Shown here in pieces: positions 1 through 8,925 of a stretch of DNA of 64,000 nucleotides. A program made the translations under genes and the position numbers. Positions within the stretch are counted from its first letter, which is position 1, and each line of letters begins with the position of its first letter. This DNA comes from Aegilops tauschii subsp. strangulata (Eukaryota; Streptophyta; Magnoliopsida; Poales; Poaceae), in NCBI RefSeq assembly GCF_002575655.3, contig NC_053041.3, positions 118,698,318 to 118,762,317 on the forward strand, read 5' to 3'. The notes under the pieces were generated by a model. That model was given only the letters and a program-made list of their open reading frames with translations. It did no database searches and was not told the origin of the DNA.

Positions 1-908
1 CTTTAGTAGTGGAAGTAGTACTACTTTCTGTGACCAAATAAGCTTAATAGGTTAATAAAAAGGATGGCAGCTTCATTCTTTTCCAAACTAATACTGTATA
101 ATTCTCTGTGCCGGGTTCTGCATTGTATACTCCACTAAAGATACTAACACCCTAGTTGCATATACCAGCCTTCTAACACACTAGTTGAAACATAATCTTT
201 GTGAACTACTACTTTCCTACTACTGCTGTGATTGTTCCACAATTGTATCTTGAATCATCAGCCCCCTGTGCCATTTTGATCTTCTGGACATGATTTGCAG
301 CATCTAGAATTATGTTAGCTTTGTTCTGTAGGACTGTAACTACAAGACCAAAGTTTCTTGCTCACCTATGGAACAAAAGAAAGTAGAAAAGGGGCTATAA
401 AGTTCCTGTGCTTTTCTTTGAACATGCAAGTATTATTATTTTTTCTTTCTGTTAACTGTCCATTTGGGGGCAAACTGTGACCCCAAACTGTCGATTTCCC
501 TTGGTATATGTTGTGTTCAGCTTTGGCAGAAGTTCAGAACTATTATGCAGTGTTGGCTGTTAGTCTGATATGAATCTAGAAGTGTTGATTTTCCTTGGTA
601 TATGATGTGTTCGGTTTTGGCAGGAGTTCAGAACTGTTAGGCTTGTAAAGATGATCACATGTTTTACGTGTTTGTAAAGAACTATTAGGCTTGTAAAGAT
701 GATCATATGTTGTGTTTAGTTTTACTGTTTGGTAGGAGTTCAGAACTGTTATTGGACATGTTTTACGTGTTGATCCATCAATTGATCACATTGAGAAAGA
801 CTTGTAAAGATGATGGTCATCTTTTACAGAAAACAATTTCTGTAAACACGTCAGTAACTTTGCTAGTTTGTTGGGTTTTGTCTCCGACCATCGTGTCGTG
901 ATGATTCT
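1..908. other. Non-coding part of CACTA-1 (or its left flank); no gene seen
   Basis: No reading frame here has recognisable protein similarity. The stretch 490-760 repeats a short theme (TTGGCAGGAGTTCAGAACTGTTA and variants, and AGGCTTGTAAAGATGATCA) three or four times, which suggests intron or UTR sequence with internal duplications. I infer that it belongs to CACTA-1 because the conserved hairpin that normally lies close to CACTA transposase exons begins directly after it. The base composition is AT-rich compared with the coding part. Confidence 0.4.
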
Positions 909-1092
909 GCAGGTACCCCGAGAGGCCCTTGATTTTGCTGGAATGTCGATTAACTTCCGTTCCGGCAAATTCGGGTACTCCATATGTCCTATTTTCAGCA
1001 AAGGTCATGCTGAAATTTTCCATGAATTTTAGCATGACTTTGCTAAAAATAGGACATATGGGGTACTTGCGACTAATGCATGGGCCGGGGTA
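909..1092. repeat. Long hairpin in CACTA-1
   Basis: Two nearly perfect inverted arms of about 46 bp meet at 1020/1021. Bases 975-1020 pair with 1021-1066; the shared core is CATATGTCCTATTTT...AGCAAAG, with only a few mismatches or one-base bulges. An outer partial stem pairs AGGTACCCCG near 911 with CGGGGTATC near 1086. The same sequence family recurs at 11764-11868 (5' arm only) and at 27158-27340 (full hairpin), each time next to CACTA sequence, so it is a conserved CACTA component. A transcript through it would fold into a long stem. Confidence 0.8.
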
Positions 1093-1251
1093 TCTTAGTA
1101 CTTAATTAAGTAGGATCAACTGCCCCTTTATTCTTGCTGCATTAAACCATAGGTGGCAATAGAGCCAAGTGATTAGGCCCAACTTAGAATTCTCATTCCC
1201 TTTTCTTGATAGGGTATATTATTAGAAGATACCCATATATATCAGTCAACC

Positions 1252-1490
1252 TAGGGTGCCTCGGCATCGATAAACCCTAAATGATGGAAACTTAACTTAG
1301 CATTTAGGGTGCCTCAGCATCGACAATCCCTAAATTATAAAACCTTGGCTTTTAGGATGCCTCGGTGTCGATAAAAACCTAAATGATGAAAGCTTAGGCT
1401 TTTAGGGTGCCTCGGTGTCGACAAACCCTAAATGATAAAAGCTTAGCTTTTAGGATGCCTCGATGTCGACAAACCCTAAATGATGAGACC
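1252..1490. repeat. Five tandem units of about 47-54 bp
   Basis: Five consecutive units start near 1252, 1306, 1353, 1403 and 1451. Each carries AGGGTGCCTCGGTGTCGA followed by a CCCTAAATGAT stretch, then a short AT-rich spacer ending in TTT. CCTAAA and TTTAGG inside each unit make local palindromes. The array lies just upstream of the first coding ATG of the CACTA-1 transposase-like gene (1555), so it may belong to its promoter, leader or intron. Confidence 0.8.
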
Positions 1491-1554
1491 ATGATCTTGT
1501 TCCTTGACAATAACCAACTTTTTGACCAAATTTTTTTCCTATTTAGAGCGAAAC

Positions 1555-3770
1555 ATGGCCCACAACGATGAGGCCGGCGGTTCGGGCGGCAAGGCATTCT
1601 GGGAGCTGTCCCAGGAGATGGAGGAAGAACCTCACCGCTATGAGGACGTCGCGGAAGACACCGATCCTGATTACACAACCCCTAGTGGCGTCGGGGATGA
1701 CACCACTGATGGTGCCGCCGAGGATGCCACCACTGATGATGGCAGCGCACGGACAGATGGCAGCCAACCGAAGAGGCAACGGAAGGACCGGCGCCCGAAC
1801 GTGCTCGGCACCGTCAAGGAGGAATTTACTGAAGTGAACTCCGACGGGGATCCAACGGCGCCCAAAGAATTAGTCAAGGGGTACTCGGTTTAGCTCGGGT
1901 GCATTCTCCGGAGCACCGTCTCGATCAACACCGAGAACCTGAGGCATAAGGACCGAGGGAATTTGCGCAACCTCCTCTTCACGAAGCTGCACGAACGATA
2001 CAAGTTCCCCACTGAATTTGCAAACACACGCCTCTCAGGGAATAAAGTGAACAGTGACGCCCTCACGAAGATGAGCATGGCCCTGTCTACTTGGAGAAGC
2101 GAGGTGAAGAGAATGATTAACAAAGGTGATAGTTATGAGAAGATCAAGGCGAAAAATCCTTCGATCAGCCAAGATGACTACAAGGAGTTCAAGATCAAGT
2201 GCGAGAGCAGCGCATCCGAGGAATCAAGTCAGTGGGCGGAAGAGATGCGGGACTTGAACTTAGGGGTCCACAAACTCGGTCCCGGCGGTTACAGAGTGGC
2301 GGAACCTATATGGGACAAGGAGGACGGAGCGTGCCGAGCAAGGCCTACCACCCCGCTTCGAGAAATACCGTGACAAGCAGACCAGGAACTATGTCAGGGC
2401 CCGGTACAAGGAGGACCCGGTAACAAAGGAGCTTACCACGGATCCGAAGACCAAGGCGCTTGAGCGTGTTCTGGTAAGGAATACACCCCCGCGTAATTAG
2501 CTCCATATGGTTGCATTCTAATTAATGAAGCGAAATTTCTAAATGGTTCACATTCCTTCCGCAGGAGGCTGAAAGCAGTAGCGCGGGGTCGTCTCAGAGC
2601 TCCCCTTGGGACATCACTCTAAATAGGGCGTTGAACATAATGAAAAACAAGGATAAGCTCAGTAAGCCGTCGTCAGCTGGTCGTGTGGCCGGCAAAGGCT
2701 TGTCCACAAAATGGTCGTCATACTATAACACTGGTGGGCGAAAGGAGAAAAAGACCAGCTCGGAAAGCCAGTCGCGCGAGGTTCAAGAACTCAAGGCACA
2801 AGTGGCGCGGATTCCGGAGATTGTCCAAGAGCAAGTGCAACAACAACTGGGAACGACGCTCACTGCCATTGTGCCTACCTTGATTCAGGGGCTGCAGACG
2901 TGGATTGCGAGCGGCCAACAGGGGCCGCCCTCGGTTCCCAGCTTCACGGCCAGCAACTCGCACAACGCGCAGGCGGCGCCATTGGTGTCTCCGGCGGAGG
3001 CGGTATTGGTGTCTCCGGCGCCGGCACGGGCATTGGAGCTTAATGCACCTGGGTGTACGCCGGCCGGCACCTCGGCAGCAAGCGGCCCCTCCGTCAGTTG
3101 CACGCCCGCCGTTGGCGGTGCCTCGACATTAGCCGAGCTCGACGCCATCACGGTAACTAAGCCTCTCGGCCGATGACTTCATCGCCTTGCCTTTGACTGG
3201 GCATGCCTGACGCCCTACATGTTTTCGCAGGGCGCCGCCGACGTTCCATGCACTCTCCTGCACTTCGTGGGCGGCGAGTTAATCGATGTCGCCAAGGGCA
3301 GAATCGTTCAACCGGGCAACCCCTTGTTCCACGGTAATCCGATGCCACCCACCGTGTATAGGGTTGAACTGGTTCGGGTGCTGCCAGGCTGCGATGAGTT
3401 GTTACCTCCGATTCGACCCGCTGGGGCCGACGAAGATGATGTGATGATCCTCAGCGCCTGCATAAGCTGGCCCCTGCTTTGGCCGAAGAGCCAGATTCGT
3501 TTGGGGGCGCGGGACACCACCCCACAGACAACACCGCCAGTCGTGCCGGCGCCAAGCCATGGCAAGACCGCCGCAACGCTACCGGACATGTCGGACATCC
3601 CTATGGCACAGGATCCGGACATGCATATGGCACAGGATCCGGACGACGACGACGGTACATTTACCAACGTCGATAAGTACTTTGCCGAACATGGGTACGG
3701 TGACGAATTCTTCGGGCCTCTTCTCAAGAACCCAACCCTGAAAAAGACGACCGCGATCTAGCTGGTACCA
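1555..3770 (+). pseudogene. Degenerate plant Transposase_24 (Ptta/En/Spm family) gene of CACTA-1
   Basis: The presumed start ATG at 1555 opens MAHNDEAGGSGG and an acidic region. The conserved family block follows at about 1893-2340 (NLRNLLFTKLHERYKF, RLSGNKVNSDALTKMS, LNLGVHKLGPGGYRVAEP), matching what I know of PF03004. An in-frame TAG at 1891-1893 interrupts it, and a one-base shift near 2335 moves the continuation (YRDKQTRNYVRARYKEDP) into another frame. A GT-AG intron runs from about 2474 to 2564. The next exon (to about 3150) contains a QELKAQVARIPEIVQEQVQQQ coiled-coil-like segment and an Ala/Pro-rich tail. A second intron (about 3151-3230) precedes the exon starting GAADVPCTLLHFVGGELIDVA. 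It ends in an acidic repeat (MAQDPDMHMAQDPDDDDG) and a stop near 3761. Three disablements mean it is not functional as read. Confidence 0.85.
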
Positions 3771-3799
3771 CGGAGAAACCCAATTGCAACAGGCGTCGT

Positions 3800-5030
3800 C
3801 TGGCGTTCAGTTCTCGGGAGACGCCTCCAGCTGCCGCCTTTACCGAGCCTCAGATAGCCGAGGTGCAGAATATTATCAGCCCCAACACACTCAAGAAGGC
3901 GGTCTCTGAGCAGAACTCGATCCCATTACAGCAGATGAGGAAGAAGGGACGGAAACGAAAGAATAACAAGGGCGGTGCGAGCCAGCCGGCACCGAGTACG
4001 ATCCGTGCTCAGGACGGGCCACCTTCACCTAAGGATATCTCGAGGAGGGTGCATGTGGCGAGTAGGCCGATGCTACCGAATAATTTGCTCAATGCTGCAA
4101 CCGGTGCTATGCGGAGTCTGCATGACAGTGTTCTTTCTTTGGAGAAGCGGCGTCTCTTCGAGAATGATGTGGCATACCCGGTTTCGTGGCCAAGGTGCCA
4201 GAGGGCAAGGACTTTGTGGATAGCGCCATCGGGGGTACGATCGTCCTGCGGTTTGATGACATCTTCGCTATGTTTAACCTTCATCCGCTGCACTACACCT
4301 TCGTTCGGCTATTTTCGCTGAGTATGGAGATGCGGATCATTAGAGACAAGACCCCGGACATCGTGATAGTCGACCCCTTCTACATGCGTGCCAAGATCTT
4401 GGGCAGCGCTGGGGACCGGCAAGTCGCGAGTTCATACCTCGAAGGTGTCATTCTGGCAAACCCAGATAAGGATAACTTCCTCGTGCCTTACTTTCCCGAG
4501 TAAGTCATCCCCTCACCGCCCCGTAACATATGAATTCCTAGATTACGATCTCTTTTTTTCTAGCATTCCGTGATTTGTGCAGTGACACACATTGCACACT
4601 CATCCTCTTAAGCCCGAAATATTCCATGGCCACGTATTTCGACCCGGACCGTCAGTCGAAGAAAGACTACACAAATATCAAAAAAGTTCTTGATGATGTT
4701 CTCCCCGGCTATGCCAGATCTGGAGGCACCTTCAGCAGGCCAGTTCGTAGGTACGACAAGCACATGCTCACCCACAATACGACGTTCCCCTGCGTCAAGC
4801 AGCCGCCTGGCGGTCAGAAGGATGCCTACTACGCCCTCCATCACATGCGGGCGATCGTACGGGACCATAATCACCTTCTGCTACCAAATAATCTCAAAGA
4901 TTAGGCCGCACGCTTGTCGGCAATCCAGGACGCGGACATCAGACAAGAATTCTTTCGCATCCAGTCGGAGTTTGCGGAAATCATCCATCAAGATGTCCTT
5001 TGTACCTCGGGGCAGTTATATCTCATAATA
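3800..5030 (+). pseudogene. Degenerate C48 (Ulp1-like) protease-related part of the CACTA-1 gene
   Basis: This continues the previous gene after the stop near 3761. Frames at 3863-4185 and 4186-4503 join across a one-base shift near 4186 (NDVAYPV, then AKVPEGKDFVDSAIGG). They lead to IVIVDPFYMRAKILGSAGDRQV, typical of Triticeae CACTA second-ORF proteins. After an intron (GT at about 4503, AG before 4580) comes DTHCTLILLSPKYSMATYFDPD, then VKQPPGGQKDAYYALHHMRA. The His and Asp of the protease triad can be placed in THCTL and YFDP. The QxxxxDCG cysteine box is not seen: QPPGGQKDAYY stands in its place, so catalysis is doubtful even without the stops. A TAG (about 4904, probably from Trp) interrupts the last part, which continues as SAIQDADIRQEFFRIQSEFAE to about 5030. 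Confidence 0.75.
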
Positions 5031-5404
5031 TTAACCGTCCAGCAGTGAGATAGAAACAACGCTACAAATGCAGGCTGACAACGCCCGCGATTTCATGACC
5101 ATCACGAAAGACGGTGGCTTCATCCACGCTACGGTCCCTGAGTCGAGTCGAAAGTAGCGATGCTATGTAGTTCTGAAATGTCGATTGGCTCATGTTGTAA
5201 TATTAAACTTTAATGAACTTGCATGTCTCTTTGGTTTGGACAGTCGTTCAACTTATATGTGATCGATGCTATTTATTAGTAGGACCATGAATCGTGCTAT
5301 TAATGTGTTGCTTTTCTCTTCCGATCCTTTTGTTGCATACTTATATATTGCTTATGTATTGTCTGTGAATTGCTACTAACGTTTTGTTTGGCTAGTGCAT
5401 AGAG

Positions 5405-5659
5405 ATGCCATCGTATGTCGTGTACAAGGGTAAGATTCCCGGAGTCTACGACGACTGGGAGGAGTGTCGGAGACAGGTTTACCGTTTCAGCGGTAACAGT
5501 TACAAAGGGTACACCACTAGGGCAGAGGCGGAAGCTAGATGCGCGCGCTATCTAGCGGGAGAGAGGAGGGAGCGGACGAGGAACCGGATGAAGACCAGTT
5601 TCATCGCGATGATGCTAATCGTGATGACCGCAGCTCTTTTCTATGTGATGGTAGTTTAG
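5405..5659 (+). CDS. Small RNase H1 N-terminal/viroplasmin-like protein with C-terminal membrane segment
   Basis: The 84-residue reading frame begins YVVYKGKIPGVYDDWEECRRQV, followed by SGNSYKGYTTRAEAEA. This is the signature of the RNase H1 N-terminal hybrid-binding (Cauli_VI, PF01693) domain, residues about 4-48. The Tyr-x-Val-x-x-Gly, Trp and final Y..T..EA positions are all present. A basic patch (GERRERTRNRMK) and one strongly hydrophobic segment (FIAMMLIVMTAALFYVMVV, about residues 65-83) follow, as expected for a C-terminal membrane anchor. There is no RNase H catalytic domain. The frame is fully open although every other CACTA-1 gene is broken. It lies between the Ulp1-like part and the 3' subterminal repeats and may be a separate small gene or the last exon of the transposon gene. 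Binding of RNA/DNA hybrids or dsRNA is inferred from the family. Confidence 0.7.
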   Translation: MPSYVVYKGKIPGVYDDWEECRRQVYRFSGNSYKGYTTRAEAEARCARYLAGERRERTRNRMKTSFIAMMLIVMTAALFYVMVV

Positions 5660-5904
5660 ATTATCGATATCGACTTGTAATGGGAAGACAAACTCGCTAC
5701 TCGCGGTCTCGAGACTCGTAATGTTCTAACTTTGTTTGGTCTTTTGAATTCGGAGACTAATATGATGAATTGTATTCGGAGACTAATCTTCTATTGTATT
5801 CGATAAATCTGCTGTTTATATGTTGTGTTGTCTATATTCTGTGCAGTAATATGTTTTGTAACCTGTGCAAATATCATAAAAGAAAAAAATAATCCATAAT
5901 ATTC
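5660..5904. other. AT-rich 3' non-coding DNA of CACTA-1
   Basis: No coding signal. Two short near-repeats (ATTCGGAGACTAAT) at about 5750 and 5775 and a run of A and T before 5900 separate the last reading frame from the subterminal repeats. It probably contains the 3' UTR of the small upstream gene. Confidence 0.4.
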
Positions 5905-6196
5905 ATACTAGTGGCGCAGCACCTAGCACTTTAGTGGTGCACTGCAAAATGCACACTAGTGGCGCATCATCAACAAGTGCGTCATTAGTAAGCCAGAGCA
6001 CATGGTTAAATATGGCCCCCTAGGAGGCATAGTAATGACGCACCATATGATATACTAACGGCGCACTTTCTGATGCGCCATTAGTATCTGGTGTACTAAT
6101 GGCGCACCTGTGATGCGCCATTAGTAAAAAATTCTAATGGCGTGATGCTAGTGGCGCACCTGTAGTGCGCCACTAGCAGGCCTTTTCCTAGTAGTG
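5905..6196. repeat. CACTA-1 3' subterminal repeats and terminal inverted repeat
   Basis: At least nine short repeats of the type ACTAATGGCGCAC or TGCGCCATTAGT, in both orientations, crowd this interval, for example near 5910, 5955, 6055, 6070, 6100, 6115, 6150 and 6165. The region closes with GCAGGCCTTTTCCTAGTAGTG. Arrays of this kind are the transposase-binding regions of CACTA elements. The unit differs from the AGTAGCGCG unit of CACTA-2, so CACTA-1 and CACTA-2 belong to different families. Confidence 0.85.
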
Positions 6197-6704
6197 CCAC
6201 TGCGACCGGAACCTCATCACTCTCCTGCTCCACAGCACCGTGCCCGGCCTTCAGGTCTCCTACAAGGGCGACTGGATCAACGTCGAGTCCATGCCCAACG
6301 CCTTCATCGTCAACTTCGGCCACCTGCTCGAGGCATCCATCCATTGATCACTTCCCCCTTTCCCTCAGATTGCTCTTTTTTTCAATGTGGGGTCGATTCG
6401 ATCGACACAAATCATCACCAGGTTGACAGTTGACTGATAGATCATTTCGCCGTTGATGCTGATTGCGACTAACGGGGTTTTGAAAAGCATCGAGCACCGG
6501 GCGATGACCAACGGGGCGCTGGCACGAACGTCGGTGGCGACGTTCCTCATGCTGGCCGCGGACATCCCCATCGGCCCCGCGGAGGAGCTCGTTGGCCAGG
6601 GCAACCCGCCGCGCTATCGCACTGTCACTTTCGACAAGTTCATGCGCGTGTACAAGACCGTCGGCGCGCGGAGGAAGAGCGTGGAGAAGGCCTTCAAGCT
6701 TTAG
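6197..6704 (+). pseudogene. 3' half of a 2OG-Fe(II) dioxygenase gene, cut by CACTA-1
   Basis: Sequence from 6197 aligns without gaps to 29196-29331 of the intact copy (offset 22999): HCDRNLITLLL through NFGHLLE at 6332. The exon now begins at the first iron ligand (His209 numbering of the intact copy); everything upstream is CACTA-1. The intron (6333-6461) is 129 bp against 71 bp in the intact copy because of extra DNA beginning near 6391 (GGTCGATTCG...). The acceptor AG is changed to TG at 6460-6461, so splicing there should fail. The last exon (6462-6704) keeps the full 243-nt length, the second His (IEHRA) and RTS. Replacements against the intact copy are few (for example Q to H, V to M, E to K). 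A dead duplicate. Confidence 0.93.
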
Positions 6705-7673
6705 ACCTCAGCTCACTTGTGATTTGGAGATCAGTTGCAGAGCAGCAAAGAAACTTGATTGGTGATCTAGCTACTAGGTCGGAGTAAAATAAATTTAAAA
6801 ACAGCAACTGGTGATTGTGAGGTGGAAATCACGTTTCTGCCATATCGACGCTGCTTGATTCGAGAATACAAGTTCAATGTGTGTCCGTGTATCATTTACA
6901 CATGGGTGGGTAAAATCATCGAAACATGACACACACATCTTAGATTCTCAAGATTTGTTAGGGTACATCATAATGCCTATCTCCATTGGCTAAAGAACGC
7001 AGTCAACACCACTGCAACATTCTTCGCCCGAGAGCCAAATGTGCATCATGCCACCAGGAACGCCGCCCCGACATCCAAGACCCTGAGACTCAGCCCACTG
7101 CCCACATTGGCAACTCGTCAACCACGAAAGGAAGAATAGGAAGGCGCCTCTTTCCGGTCCTTACTCGACACCAGCCACCGAATCATGGCGTATTGGCGAC
7201 GAAGGCGCCCACACGGCGTCCCCAACAAGGACCACTTGAGTCGGGAGGGAACACGATCCCGTGGCTCTCAACGGCCCTCGCCGAGAATGTCACAAGCACA
7301 GTCCCTCTAGCCTTGTCCCAGACGAACCCGAAGGACGCATCACCCGTATCGAAGCCGAAAGATCTGACGGCAAGGCAACCCCTCCCAGAGTCGCATAAAC
7401 CACCACCAGCGTGAGGCGTGTTAGACTGCATGCTCTATGCTATTTTGTGAGGCGTGTTAGACTGCATGTGAGCTCAATGCGTGTAATTAAACACGGTGCA
7501 AAGTAAAAGAATTTTTTCTATGTAGCTTACCTACCACCAGCGTGTGGACAACCAAACACGTTTCAATCATGTGGTGTGACATGATGTCACCTCTCAAAAC
7601 ACTTGGTGTGATCTGACCAGGAAGCGTGCAAGTTTCATGTATGAAGTTGTAGATGTGTCTACCGGGCCATGGC
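6705..7673. repeat. Duplicated block copy A, gene-proximal part
   Basis: Bases 6705 to about 6970 match 29646 to about 29930 nearly base for base (3' UTR and downstream). Bases 6975-7415 match 29937-30800 of copy B, which has extra tandem DNA in the middle. The part from 7430 onward (AGACTGCATGTGAG...) matches copy C from about 58697. So the flanks of the dioxygenase gene were duplicated together with it. The 6975-7415 part is GC-rich with open frames on both strands but no recognisable domain. A short direct repeat of GTGAGGCGTGTTAGACTGCATG occurs near 7412 and 7447. Confidence 0.8.
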
Positions 7674-8025
7674 TAAATTTCTTTTTTGGAATACGTAAAG
7701 CTTGCATATCATTTCATTGATAGAAGAAATTAAGAGTGAGTACATGAAGTGGTACAACACATGACACGGACACAGAAGGTGTGAACATGGCGACTGTATA
7801 GATGGACATGAGATACTCAGCCCAACCAGAAAAATAACACGGCTAAACTCGCCACCGTGGGACGCAGCCCGAACCGAACTAACAAGACAACGAAAATCCA
7901 CAAAACTACCACCGTGGAAACCGCGAGCAAACAAGACGGCGCCTTCACGAAGGAGAACGACGCCGAGCACCTTCAAGAAGAGGACGACACCCGCTGCCAG
8001 CATCGAAAGGTCAGCAAGGATTTGT
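7674..8025 (-). mobile_element. 352-bp antisense, 5'-truncated LINE-like insertion
   Basis: The insert is flanked by the 9-bp direct repeat GGCCATGGC at 7665-7673 and 8026-8034. Copy C has the uninterrupted site (GAGCCATGGCCTACTC near 58913). Read on the minus strand it ends with CAATGAAATGATATGCAAGC and an A-rich tail, the usual look of a plant LINE 3' end. No coding domain remains. Confidence 0.7.
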
Positions 8026-8268
8026 GGCCATGGCCTACTCAAATTCTCAGATTTTTTTTCTAGATTTTATTTTTTGCACAATTACATCATTAAATTCCAC
8101 CATCTAGTTATTTCAAATAGAAATCGTTATTCGACAGTAGCAGGATTCACTCCCCTAAAAATAGGTATAGCAGGATTCAGTGAACAAGAAAGACATAAGA
8201 AACCTCTTCGCCACATTATAGCCTGCAGGCCGAGCTAGCCGCATACATGATTCATAAACGAGTTGTCA
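8026..8268. repeat. Duplicated block copy A, middle part
   Basis: Matches copy C (58915-59150) and the second partial copy at 61340-61540: CTACTCAAATTCTCAG, the segment around ATTCGACAGTAG, and CCTCTTCGCCACATTATA are shared. Non-coding. Confidence 0.8.
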
Positions 8269-8914
8269 ACCATCTGGAAGGCGTGGGCTCCGGGCAAGAT
8301 GAAAATGCTGCTCTGGCTGCTGCATCTTGACAGACTCTGGTGCAACGACAGACTCTAGCGGCGAGGTTGGGCCAACAGCTACTTCTGCCAACTCTGCCTC
8401 CGCAATCTCGAGACCTCGTCACATCTCTTCTGGGAGTGCACCGTCGCCTTTCAAGTTTTTAACGCCGTGGCATCCTGGGTGGGTTGCTCCGCTCTGGGAC
8501 ACGCCACCTGGAGCGCGGGCGAATCCACCACCGAGAGGGTCCGCATGATCATCGATGGAGCCGACCCTGGCACGAGGAAGGGAATCAGATCGCTGCTCCC
8601 CCTGGTGATCTGGCACATCTGGCTGGAGCGCAACGCATGCACCTTCAGGGGAAAAACATCATGCGCCCGAAGCGTCGTTGCAGCTTGCCGACAAGACATG
8701 GAGCAGAGGACCGCCGGAGCCAAATACATCGTGCACCCCTTCGGGGACGTGCCATGAAATATAGCGAGCGTGCCCTTAGCCAGCTTTGAGCTTGATAGGC
8801 TGGCTGTGTAATCCCCGCCCATCCGATCACTTGATCGAACCCTGTTTCCGGCTCTCTCCTGCTAATGAAATGAAAGCCTAGAATGGCCACTTTCAAAAAA
8901 AATATTAAAAAAAA
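8269..8914 (+). mobile_element. 5'-truncated LINE with zf-RVT remnant and poly(A) tail
   Basis: The insert is bounded by ACGAGTTGTCA (8258-8268) and ACGAGCTGTCA (8915-8925), an 11-bp target duplication with one mismatch. Copy C preserves the empty site near 59147-59157. The plus strand encodes the C-terminal part of a plant LINE polyprotein: WKAWAPGKMKMLLWLLHLDR, then after one TAG (near 8357) CQLCLRNLETSSHLFWECTV, the zinc-binding RT-associated domain (zf-RVT, PF13966). It continues as LVIWHIWLERNACTF and DMEQRTAGAKYIVHPFGDVP, ending with TGA near 8757. About 130 bp of 3' UTR and an interrupted A-rich tail follow (8895-8914). Confidence 0.9.
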
Positions 8915-8925
8915 ACGAGCTGTCA

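Larger units (their letters stand above)
1..6196 (+). mobile_element. CACTA-1 DNA transposon (En/Spm class), right part; left end outside window
   Basis: The right terminus is visible: subterminal repeats are followed by CCTTTTCCTAGTAGTG, the reverse complement of a CACTA-type terminal inverted repeat, ending at 6196. Inside, all on the plus strand, lie a hairpin (909-1092), a tandem array (1252-1490), a broken Transposase_24/Ulp1-like gene (1555-5030) and an RNase H1-N-like reading frame (5405-5659). This is the usual gene order of Triticeae CACTA elements. No left terminus (CACTAC...) is seen between 1 and 900, so the element probably begins upstream. DNA just after 6196 is dioxygenase coding sequence, so the element sits in an exon. 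The 3-bp target duplication cannot be checked because the left flank is absent. Confidence 0.85.

Noticed and set aside
1504..1554. Upstream ATG at 1504 as the start of the CACTA-1 transposase-like gene
   Set aside because: The 17 codons before 1555 are AT-rich and hydrophobic, unlike the acidic family start MAHNDEAGG; 1555 fits better.
6986..7414. 142-codon frame downstream of the gene fragment
   Set aside because: The equivalent in copy B is disrupted by tandem duplications and the protein has no recognisable features; treated as non-coding repeat.
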